Assembly: GCA_964428185.1 (NCBI GenBank)
Contig: CAYRXH010000106.1
Coordinates: forward strand, 1 to 7,746
Source: CAYMAZ01 sp964428185
Lineage (GTDB): Bacteria; Bacteroidota; Bacteroidia; Bacteroidales; DTU049
Reading direction: 5' to 3'
Length of the DNA: 7,746 bases
Shown: in pieces, positions 1 through 7,300 of the stretch
How the letters are laid out: the number at the start of each line of letters is the position of its first letter
Numbering within the stretch: position 1 is the stretch's first letter
Position numbers and translations under genes: made by a program
The notes under the pieces: generated by a model
The model's database searches: none
Seen by the model: the letters and a program-made list of their open reading frames with translations, nothing else
Told to the model about the DNA's origin: nothing

Positions 1-1
1 A

Positions 2-907
2 AATATAAGAAGAGATCCAAAACCTGGCACAATTGCCATAAGATACCCTACAAATGATTATTCTGTGCAAACATTATACTATGATGTAGCATACGGAATA
101 TATCAGCAATATCTCATCAGCAAAAAGAAGTTTCACTATTTTTCAGATCATCTGGGAAAATTAGAGATGATTCTCACCGAAAGGATTGAGTTTCAAACAG
201 AAGAATTCTTATGGAAAAAGTCAGCACAGCAAGATGACCCTGCAAGCTGGTTTGCTGCAGCCAGTGAATATTTTATCATGAATTCTGAAGACCTAAAACA
301 AACAGATTCCGATCTTTATTATTCTTTATGCAAAGTCTGGGATTTTGACTATTCGATTTGTAAACAATCTGTAAACAAACCATCTTATAAAACATATCAA
401 AGAAAATTACACCCAATTTATTCCATTACTATTCTCAGTATTTTTCTTAGCACTTATATTCTGCTGTCTATCTGTCAGGTGACATTGCTAGCTGACTGGC
501 TGATTTTTTTTATTGTGGGAATCGTATCCCTGAGCGGATACTTATTGCGTCCTCTGTTTAAGAAACATCATATCCCCATCATCTCATTCCCCTACATTTT
601 GTTCAGTATTTTCGCCATAGGAGTCAATATCACAGCTCTGTTCCTCTATTTGAATATGACCTTCACCAGTGATGAACATCCTCAGACAATTGTCATTCCC
701 AAAAGAACTGAACTGATTCTTGATTTTTACAGTAATTCTACAACATCCAGTTATCTTGCTGAATATCAGCATAATAAATGGACGAAAAGAAACCTGGCTT
801 TTAAATTTGAAAATGGGACTGATGTAAAGTTCTTTATTATTGAAACTAAAACAGGTCTATTCGGAATCTCATTTATTTCTGATTTATCAGTGAAGTCCTC
901 TCTCTGA
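2..907 (+). CDS. Partial membrane protein of unknown function (5' end missing)
   Basis: The frame is open to the left edge with no stop, so the gene begins outside the window. A GTG at 65 could be read as a start, but the sequence before it (about 21 codons) reads as ordinary protein, so I treat this as a 3' fragment. The visible part has a soluble, aromatic- and charge-rich N-terminal region (to about nt 410), then three hydrophobic segments at roughly nt 411-476, 485-547 and 578-652 that look like transmembrane helices. A soluble C-terminal region of about 84 residues follows, ending with a GLFGI motif near the stop. The layout suggests an inner-membrane protein with two soluble domains. 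I do not recognise the family and assign no function. The next gene, rho, lies 147 bases downstream with its own candidate promoter, so an operon link is unlikely. The coding call is firm; the function is unknown. Confidence 0.8.
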   Translation, partial: NIRRDPKPGTIAIRYPTNDYSVQTLYYDVAYGIYQQYLISKKKFHYFSDHLGKLEMILTERIEFQTEEFLWKKSAQQDDPASWFAAASEYFIMNSEDLKQTDSDLYYSLCKVWDFDYSICKQSVNKPSYKTYQRKLHPIYSITILSIFLSTYILLSICQVTLLADWLIFFIVGIVSLSGYLLRPLFKKHHIPIISFPYILFSIFAIGVNITALFLYLNMTFTSDEHPQTIVIPKRTELILDFYSNSTTSSYLAEYQHNKWTKRNLAFKFENGTDVKFFIIETKTGLFGISFISDLSVKSSL

Positions 908-961
908 AGGTTATTTAACTCAATAATAATAAAAAAAATCAATCATTTAATTAAAAAGTAA

Positions 962-969
962 TATATTTG
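962..969 (+). promoter_or_regulatory. Candidate -7 promoter element of rho
   Basis: TATATTTG is an exact match to the Bacteroidota -7 consensus TAnnTTTG. It lies 85 bases before the rho ATG, so the transcript would carry a leader of roughly 80 nt. No TTG or TTTG box is seen at the usual spacing upstream, so the -33 half is weak or absent. In AT-rich DNA such a match can occur by chance. The leader contains a very short hairpin (GCC-GTTC-GGC, 980-989) and T-rich stretches. Confidence 0.45.
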
Positions 970-1054
970 CAGCAGATAAGCCGTTCGGCATCATTCATTT
1001 TTTCCAACATCATTTTTTTATTGTACTCACTATCAAGAAACTAATTTAATAGCA

Positions 1055-2875
1055 ATGTATAAAATTGAACAACTCAATGCCATGCCCATTGAAGATCTGA
1101 AATCTGTGGCTGAAAAACTGGGCATACGAAACTTTCACAAACTCAAACAAACAGAGATTGTTTTTGAAATTCTCAATCATCAGGCAATGCATCCTGAAGT
1201 TTTCCGAAAGGAAGAAAGCCAGTTCAGACATGACAAACAAAACAACCGCCGACCGAGAAAACACAGTTCAAAACCTGTTCTTGTTGTTTCATCATCGAAA
1301 CCGGAACAAGAGAGTATGAACAAAGAAATTCAGTATGAGAAGCCACTGATAAGTCCTGAAGAATTATCAATAGTAAAGCCCGGCAATCACAATCAGAATA
1401 ATGTTCAGGATTTTCAAAATAACACACAAAACAGGCAGAATAAAAGAGGTAGACCCAGTAAAAAACCTCAGAAACATGAAATGGAAAAAGAAAAAAATGA
1501 GGTGTCTGTGTCCTCTGAAGATTTATTAAAAACTATTGATGACTTTGCAAAAGAGGTTTCAATGATGCCTGAGGAAGATCTTTTTTCTGTTCATGAAATT
1601 GCGGCTATAGAAAAGAATCAAGAGACATCTGAAGAAATTCAAACCGAATCTGTTGATACAGAAGTTTTATCCCTTTATGCAAGCGAAGCAAAAGAGGAAA
1701 CCCAGCCACCTCCGGTTCAGAAAAAAGAAGAAAAAAGACCAGAATACAGCTATGAACTGGATGGTGTGGTTGCTGTTGAAGGAGTTGTTGAACTGATGCC
1801 TGAAGGATATGGTTTTCTCAGATCTTCTGATTTTAATTACCTGAGTTCCCCTGATGATATATATGTTTCACAGTCACAGATCAAATCCATAGGATTAAAA
1901 ACAGGAGATACAGTGAAGGGCTATATCCGTCCTACCCGGGAAAATGAAAAATATTATCCTCTTGTCAGAATTGAGCTTGTAAATGGACTTCCGCCTGAAA
2001 AGGTGAGAGACAGAATACCATTTGATTATCTGACTCCCTTATTCCCCATGAAGAAGTTCAAATTAACAGAACATCCCGAAGAAAGTCTTTCATCAAGAGT
2101 CATTGATCTGTTCACTCCCATCGGAAAAGGACAGCGTGGGCTAATCGTAGCTCAACCCAAGACAGGAAAAACAATGATCCTGAAAGAACTTGCCAACGCC
2201 ATTGCCTATAATCATCCGGAAGCATATCTGATAGTACTCCTGATTGATGAAAGACCTGAAGAGGTTACTGACATGATGAGAAGTGTTAAGGCAGAAGTCA
2301 TCGCTTCTACTTTTGATGAGCCAGCAGAAAAACATGTAAGAATAGCAAATATCGTTCTTGAGAAGTCCAAACGTCTGACAGAATGTGGTCATGATGTGGT
2401 TATTCTTCTGGATTCCATCACCAGACTTGCCAGAGCATATAACACTGTTGCACCTGCATCAGGAAAAGTACTTTCCGGAGGTGTTGAAGCAAATGCACTC
2501 CAAAAGCCCAAAAGATTCTTTGGTGCTGCCCGTCAGATTGAAAACGGTGGATCACTCACTATAATAGCAACCGCACTTACCGAGACTGGCTCCAAAATGG
2601 ATGAAGTTATTTTCGAAGAATTTAAAGGAACCGGAAATATGGAATTGCAGCTCGACAGAAAACTATCCAACAAAAGATTATTTCCTGCCATTGATCTTGT
2701 TGCATCAAGTACCAGACGTGATGATCTGCTTGTTGAAAAGGATGTTTTACAGAGAGTCTGGGTATTGCGCAATCATCTCTCAGATATGACAACCCTCGAG
2801 GCTATGCAGTTTATGACTGACAGAATGAAATTTACCAAAACCAATGAAGAGTTTCTCCTTTCAATGAACGGATAA
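1055..2875 (+). CDS. rho: Transcription termination factor Rho
   Basis: This encodes the hexameric RNA-dependent ATPase/helicase that ends transcription and acts in the cytoplasm. The N-terminal Rho_N helical domain covers about residues 1-50. A low-complexity, probably disordered insertion follows (about 55-228): N/Q/K/R-rich first, then acidic. The cold-shock-like RNA-binding domain begins near 231 and carries GYGFLR at 251-256. The ATPase core has the Walker A motif AQPKTGKT with K372 and T373, DERPEE at 398-403, the Walker B region LLDSITR with D453 and R457, then a Q-loop (ASGKVLSGG) and an R-loop (TGSKMDE). All of these closely match E. coli Rho, including the residues that in E. coli contact bicyclomycin. 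At 606 residues it is about 187 longer than E. coli Rho (419), and the insertion accounts for the difference. The ATG at 1055 is the natural start because Rho_N begins at once; there is no clear Shine-Dalgarno sequence. A strong hairpin terminator follows. Confidence 0.97.
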   Translation: MYKIEQLNAMPIEDLKSVAEKLGIRNFHKLKQTEIVFEILNHQAMHPEVFRKEESQFRHDKQNNRRPRKHSSKPVLVVSSSKPEQESMNKEIQYEKPLISPEELSIVKPGNHNQNNVQDFQNNTQNRQNKRGRPSKKPQKHEMEKEKNEVSVSSEDLLKTIDDFAKEVSMMPEEDLFSVHEIAAIEKNQETSEEIQTESVDTEVLSLYASEAKEETQPPPVQKKEEKRPEYSYELDGVVAVEGVVELMPEGYGFLRSSDFNYLSSPDDIYVSQSQIKSIGLKTGDTVKGYIRPTRENEKYYPLVRIELVNGLPPEKVRDRIPFDYLTPLFPMKKFKLTEHPEESLSSRVIDLFTPIGKGQRGLIVAQPKTGKTMILKELANAIAYNHPEAYLIVLLIDERPEEVTDMMRSVKAEVIASTFDEPAEKHVRIANIVLEKSKRLTECGHDVVILLDSITRLARAYNTVAPASGKVLSGGVEANALQKPKRFFGAARQIENGGSLTIIATALTETGSKMDEVIFEEFKGTGNMELQLDRKLSNKRLFPAIDLVASSTRRDDLLVEKDVLQRVWVLRNHLSDMTTLEAMQFMTDRMKFTKTNEEFLLSMNG

Positions 2876-2890
2876 GGATTTGTATTCACA

Positions 2891-2922
2891 AAAAAAAACT
2901 GTCATAAGGGACAGTTTTTTTT
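2891..2922. terminator. Bidirectional intrinsic terminator between rho and the DUF6580 gene
   Basis: A perfect 13-bp stem pairs A8-CTGTC (2891-2903) with GACAG-T8 (2910-2922) around a 6-base loop (ATAAGG). The flanking A and T tracts give a U-run on either transcript, so the hairpin can end both rho (stop 16 bases upstream) and the convergent minus-strand gene (stop at 2939-2941). It is the clearest regulatory element in the window. Confidence 0.88.
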
Positions 2923-2938
2923 CAAAATAATATAATGA

Positions 2939-3484
2939 TTAAACTTTTATTTCAGCCTGTTTAGGAGAAAATCTAAAAACAAGAGCATAAGTCACAAAAA
3001 ATAACCCACTGAACACCAGTGTTCCTGCTACTTCATATTTAAAGAAAGGTAAAGCCATAACATAACATCTGATCAGTCCGTCAACTGTTAAAGGATACCA
3101 GATCCCTTCAGCCCAGACAACAAAATTTGTCACAAGGAAGAAGATGACAGAAGAAATCAATGAACTACCTATAACTGTAGCTACATTGACATTCCTTCTC
3201 AAAACAAAACCCAAAAGAGCAATGAAAACGAATGAACTATATACACCAATCATCAGCAAAGGACTATATAATCCAATGATGATATCGCTGATGAGCAGAA
3301 TAACCAGTGGAAGAACAACAGCCAGCTCTTTTCTTTTTATATAGGTTGCCCCAAAAAGTGCTATTGCAGCAATTGGAGAAACGTTCGGGATTCCAATAAA
3401 CATACGGAGAAATGCAGCAACAGCCACAAGCAATAAAAGAATCAGTATAGGATTGTGTTGTTTCATATTTTTCATATTCATCAT
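2939..3484 (-). CDS. DUF6580-family integral membrane protein, putative transporter
   Basis: This is a very hydrophobic protein of 181 residues with five or six likely transmembrane segments: about 12-31, 35-49 (short), 54-73, 76-95, 101-124 and 146-170. Motifs I associate with the DUF6580 family are visible: PNVSPIAAIALFG (33-45), a Ser-Asp pair at 66-67 inside the third segment, FFLVTNFVVW (115-124), and YP-T--GL--CY--ALPFF (130-148). The family is described as a putative transport protein; no substrate is established, and I infer only an inner-membrane location. It converges on rho and shares its terminator. The start is uncertain: Met codons occur at residues 1, 2, 4 and 7. A TAnnTTTG match only 13 bases before the first ATG would leave a leader of just a few bases, so Met4 (3475) or Met7 (3466) may be the real start. 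The tail (FSPKQAEIKV) is polar and probably cytoplasmic. Confidence 0.88.
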   Translation of the reverse strand: MMNMKNMKQHNPILILLLLVAVAAFLRMFIGIPNVSPIAAIALFGATYIKRKELAVVLPLVILLISDIIIGLYSPLLMIGVYSSFVFIALLGFVLRRNVNVATVIGSSLISSVIFFLVTNFVVWAEGIWYPLTVDGLIRCYVMALPFFKYEVAGTLVFSGLFFVTYALVFRFSPKQAEIKV

Positions 3485-3496
3485 TTTTTTCTACGG

Positions 3497-3504
3497 CAAA
3501 AATA
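3497..3504 (-). promoter_or_regulatory. Candidate -7 promoter element of the DUF6580 gene
   Basis: On the minus strand this reads TATTTTTG, an exact TAnnTTTG match. It sits 12 bases before the first ATG (3484), which predicts a start of transcription around 3491 and an almost absent leader unless translation begins at Met4 or Met7. A TTG on the minus strand at 3520-3522 lies 15 bases upstream, a little closer than the usual -33 spacing. Chance matches are possible in this A/T-rich tract. Confidence 0.35.
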
Positions 3505-3542
3505 ACAAAAAAATGAAATCAAGCATCCCTTTTCATCCTGAC

Positions 3543-3575
3543 AATAAAAAAGAGTCGTAAAGGCTATTTTTTATT
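3543..3575. terminator. Possible AT-rich terminator hairpin after the small secreted protein gene
   Basis: AATAAAAAA (3543-3551) pairs perfectly with TTTTTTATT (3567-3575). After one mismatch, two further pairs (A3553-T3565, G3554-C3564) close a loop of nine bases. It lies 16 bases beyond the stop of the minus-strand gene at 3592. The stem is almost wholly A-T, so it would be weak, but the position between two same-strand genes and the U-run on the minus transcript fit a terminator. If real, it separates the secreted protein gene from the DUF6580 gene. Confidence 0.45.
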
Positions 3576-3591
3576 ACTCAGATGAGCATGA

Positions 3592-4122
3592 TTAGTACGG
3601 TTCGATTGACTGAATGATTCCAAGAAAATCTTCTTTATGCTTTGTATAAGCAGCCTCAAGGCCAATATATACAAGTGTAAGCATGTTTACATCATCTGGG
3701 AAGAAGATCATAACAGTGGCCATCATTTCTTCCTTTGATCCATCTTCGTTGGTGTAATTGCCCCAGCCATCAATGGCAACAAATGAAATTCCGTTGATGT
3801 CAAACTCGCTTGTTTCCTCATCCCAAGTCAAATCCGTAAGTAAGGTTTCGACTAGTTCAAAACTCTCATTTACGAGATTGGTCACTGCTTCTTCTGCACC
3901 GGGATCTTCAGACTTCCATACCATGGCAATCATCCTACCGTTTTCTGTGTCATCGGCTGGTGAAAAACTCAATGATGATTCGTCATTGGAAACAGACCAG
4001 GTTGAAGTAGGTATCTTCATTTTAATAATTGGAGTACCTGTATCCGGATAATAATAGGTTTTCTGTGCTGAAACTGCAGACACTATAAATAATGCCATAC
4101 CTAAAAGAAGTAACTTTTTCAT
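3592..4122 (-). CDS. Small secreted protein of unknown function
   Basis: The product is 176 residues long and begins with a clear Sec signal peptide: MKK, then a hydrophobic core (LLLLGMALFIVSAV), then a signal peptidase I-like site after SAVSA, giving a mature protein starting QKTYYYP. No cysteine follows the site, so it is not a lipoprotein, and it should be periplasmic or released. The mature part is acidic, with repeated Asp/Glu/Ser/Thr, and appears to alternate strands and helices. The pattern of a start like 'K-KIP-sTWsvs', central strands and a final helix ending in GIIQSIEPY resembles small alpha/beta sandwich proteins of the PsbP/Mog1/DUF1795 type. That is only a fold impression, not a recognised match. 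The gene diverges from the tricorn homologue across about 260 bases. The start is firm because the signal peptide begins at the ATG. Confidence 0.85.
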   Translation of the reverse strand: MKKLLLLGMALFIVSAVSAQKTYYYPDTGTPIIKMKIPTSTWSVSNDESSLSFSPADDTENGRMIAMVWKSEDPGAEEAVTNLVNESFELVETLLTDLTWDEETSEFDINGISFVAIDGWGNYTNEDGSKEEMMATVMIFFPDDVNMLTLVYIGLEAAYTKHKEDFLGIIQSIEPY

Positions 4123-4380
4123 AAAAAATTTATTAAATGATACATAATTGAATTTGTGATAAAGTTAATAACAATTTTAATACTAAACGTAAAAAAGGTA
4201 ATGTTAACATTTTTTTCGCTAGTCAAATACTTTACCAAACTTTATTATTCACTAAATAAAAAATGAAATCTACTCACCTATAACATTTTGCATTATGTCA
4301 TGATTTCTTCACCTAATGTCGAAATACAGAATATTTTCTGAAAAAAAATTGTAGATTTGGCAGTTCAAAAAAACAAAACA
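4123..4380. other. Divergent intergenic region between two secreted-protein genes
   Basis: This stretch of 258 very AT-rich bases lies between the ATG of the small secreted protein (minus) and the preferred ATG of the tricorn homologue (plus). On the plus strand it holds a TAGATTTG -7 match close to the tricorn start. On the minus strand no exact TAnnTTTG is present; the nearest are TAAAATTG at 4172-4179 and a form with one extra base, TAAAGTTTG, at 4236-4244. I see no RNA gene, credible small reading frame or long inverted repeat here. Confidence 0.6.
4352..4359 (+). promoter_or_regulatory. Candidate -7 promoter element of the tricorn homologue
   Basis: TAGATTTG matches TAnnTTTG exactly and ends 21 bases before the ATG at 4381, giving a predicted leader of about 15 bases. 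It overlaps an in-frame TTG at 4357, which argues that the TTG is promoter sequence and not a start codon. No good TTG or TTTG box is seen 19-23 bases further upstream. Confidence 0.5.
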
Positions 4381-7300
4381 ATGAAAACACTTTTATTAGC
4401 ATCCGTTATGAGCATAATTACTATTTCAGGAATATCGCACCAGGAAACCCGATTATTACGTTTTCCTGCAGTACATGGAAACACTATTGTTTTTACATAT
4501 GCAGGAGATTTGTACACTGCAAACACTGAAGGAGGCACAGCACGACGATTAACCAGTCATGAAGGCTTTGAGATGTTTCCAAGATTTTCTCCTGATGGAA
4601 GTATGATTGCTTTTACCGGACAATATGACGGAAACACAGAAGTCTATGTTATTCCGGCATCGGGTGGTATTCCCAAAAGACTTACATACACAGCAACTTT
4701 GGGAAGAGATGAAGTTTCAGATCGCATGGGACCCAACAATATTGTAATGACCTGGACAAATGACGGAAAGAACATTATTTACAGATCAAGAAAAAGGACA
4801 TATAATGACTTTGTGGGACATTTATTCATGGTAAGCGTTGAGGGAGGTCATTCCACACCTCTCCCTCTTTCCACCGGCGGATTTTGCAGCTATTCTCCAG
4901 ATGGAAAAAAGCTTGCATTTAACAGAGTATTCCGTGAATTCAGAACATGGAAATATTACAAGGGCGGAATGGCTGACGACATACGGATTTTTGATTTTGA
5001 AACTAAAAAAATCGCAAAAATCACTGAAAATGTTGCACAGGATATTTTTCCAATGTGGATTGGAGATGAAATTTATTTTGTATCAGACCGTGACAAGACT
5101 GCCAATATTTTTGTCTATAATACCGTTTCTGGCGAAACCAAAAAAGTGACCGACTTCAAGGAATATGATGTAAAATTTCCGTCTCATTCAGGCAGTCAGA
5201 TCGTTTTCGAAAATGCCGGATACATTTATTTAATGGATGTTCAATCTAAAACACCCAGAAAAATAAGTGTAATTGTTGCTGATGATCTACCAGCAGGACG
5301 AAGTTCAGAAAAAGATGCATGGAAAAACATACAAAACGTTGACATTTCACCTGATGGACAAAGACTTGTATTCAGTGCAAGAGGTGATATTTTCAGTGTT
5401 CCTGCCGAAACAGGAATTACACGCAATCTGACAACCACATCCGGAGTCCACGAACGCAATGCTGTATGGTCTCCTGATGGAAAATATATTGCATTTATAA
5501 GTGATAAAAGCGGCGAGTTTGAAATTTATATTCAGGCCCAGGATGGTTCTTCTGAAGCCATTCAGCTGACAAAAGGTGCAGACACTTATTATTTCTCGCT
5601 GGAATGGTCTCCGGACAGCAAATACCTCCTGTTCAATGATAAAAAAATGAGACTCCGGTATGTTGACATTGCTACAAAACAAATCACTGAGGTTGCCCAG
5701 AATAAAATCTGGGAAATTACTGGATTTACATGGAGTCCCGACAGCAAGTGGATTGTCTATACCAATTCGGAACCCAACGGTTTATCAACAATCAAACTTT
5801 ACAGCCTTAATGATAAAAAAACCTATCAGGTCACTGATGAATGGTATCGTTCATACAATCCCGAGTTCAGTGCTGACGGAAAATACCTGTATTTCGTTTC
5901 CGATAGGGACTTCAATCCCACTTATAGCCGCACTGAATGGAATCATTCATACAGCAATATGTCAAAGCCCTATTTTGTGATTCTCTCCAAAAGCACCCCA
6001 AATCCTTTGGCTCCCGTGAATAATGAGGTGACAGTTCAGCTTCCTGTGGCTAAAGAAGCAACAGGCACTGATGAAGAGAAAAGTGCAGAGACGGTTCAGC
6101 CTGTCATTATTGACACTGATAATATGGCATCGAGGATTCTGTCCCTTCCTGTTCAGGCTAGTGACTATTGGAGTGTAGCCGGAAAGGATGACAAGGCTTA
6201 CTATATGCGGACTAACCCTGATGATTCAAAGAGTTTTCTTTATATGTATGATTTCACTAAAAAAGAAGAAAAAGAAATTACAGAATGTTCCGATTTTCAG
6301 TTTACTGCAAATAAAAAGAAAATGCTTGTCAGAAAAGACAAGGATTTCTACATAGTTGATGTTCCTGCTGCACCATTAAAGTTGGAGAAGAAAGTGAACC
6401 TCAGCGACATGAAAGTTTGGCCTGATTTGAAAGAAGAATGGGCTCAGATTTTTTTTGAAAGCTGGAGACAGATGCGTGATTTTTTTTATACGCCTAATAT
6501 GCATGGTGTTGACTGGGAAAGCATAAAAAAGAAATATGAAATCTTTCTTCCCTACGTGAATCATCGTCATGACCTTAACTATATCATCGGGGAAATGATC
6601 GGGGAACTGAATGTTGGTCATGCATATGTGAACGGTGGAGAGATGCCCCATTTAACCCGCATACCTTTGGGACTTCTGGGTGCTGAATTCATCAGAGACA
6701 AATCTGGGTATTACAGAATTGATAAAATCCTTGAAGGTGCAAACTGGAGCAGCAAACTGCGTTCACCACTCACCGAACCCGGCATTGATGTAAAAGAAGG
6801 TGATTATATTATCGCCATAGACGGAAAAGATGTGTCAAAAGAAACTGATATGTATCGTCTGCTTGTGGGCAAAGCCGGAAAACAGGTTGAACTTACAGTA
6901 AATTCAACACCCTCAGCAAAAAATTCACAAAAAGTCATTGTTGTGCCCATTGAAAATGAATCAGAACTTTATTATTTCAACTGGGTTCAGGGCAATATTC
7001 GCAGAGTGGCCGAAGCAACAAACGGAGAAGTTGGTTATCTCCATATTCCTGATATGGGTGTTGCCGGACTCAATGAATTTGCCAAATATTATTATCCTCA
7101 ACTTCATAAAAAAGCCCTAATTATTGATAATAGAGGAAATGGAGGCGGAAATGTATCACCAATGATTCTGGAAAGATTGCAACGTCAGATTCAACGGGCC
7201 AATACTGCCAGAAATGTTCAGATTCCTTCTCAAACTCCCAGACAGATGCTCAACGGACCCATCGTTGTTCTTGTTAATCAATATTCTGCTTCTGATGGAG

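Noticed and set aside
65..67. GTG as the start of the left-edge membrane protein
   Set aside because: The frame continues to the window edge without a stop and the upstream codons read as normal protein, so the GTG is more likely an internal Val.
3758..4051. Plus-strand reading frame of 97 codons opposite the small secreted protein
   Set aside because: It is Ser/Thr-rich shadow sequence with no recognisable motif, fully opposite a gene with a clear signal peptide.
4357..4359. TTG start for the tricorn homologue
   Set aside because: It lies inside an exact -7 promoter match, and the signal peptide begins at the ATG at 4381.
4855..4866. Local inverted repeat GAGGGAGG / CCTCTCCCTC around 4840-4868
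   Set aside because: It lies within coding sequence of a well-supported protein and is explained by codon choice around Gly and Pro-Leu residues.
5347..5682. Minus-strand reading frame of 111 codons opposite the tricorn propeller
   Set aside because: It overlaps strongly supported PD40 repeats on the other strand and has no domain or promoter of its own.
6449..6489. Two runs of eight T within the tricorn gene as frameshift or slippage sites
   Set aside because: The frame is intact across both and the protein is full length with conserved motifs on each side; nothing suggests programmed slippage.
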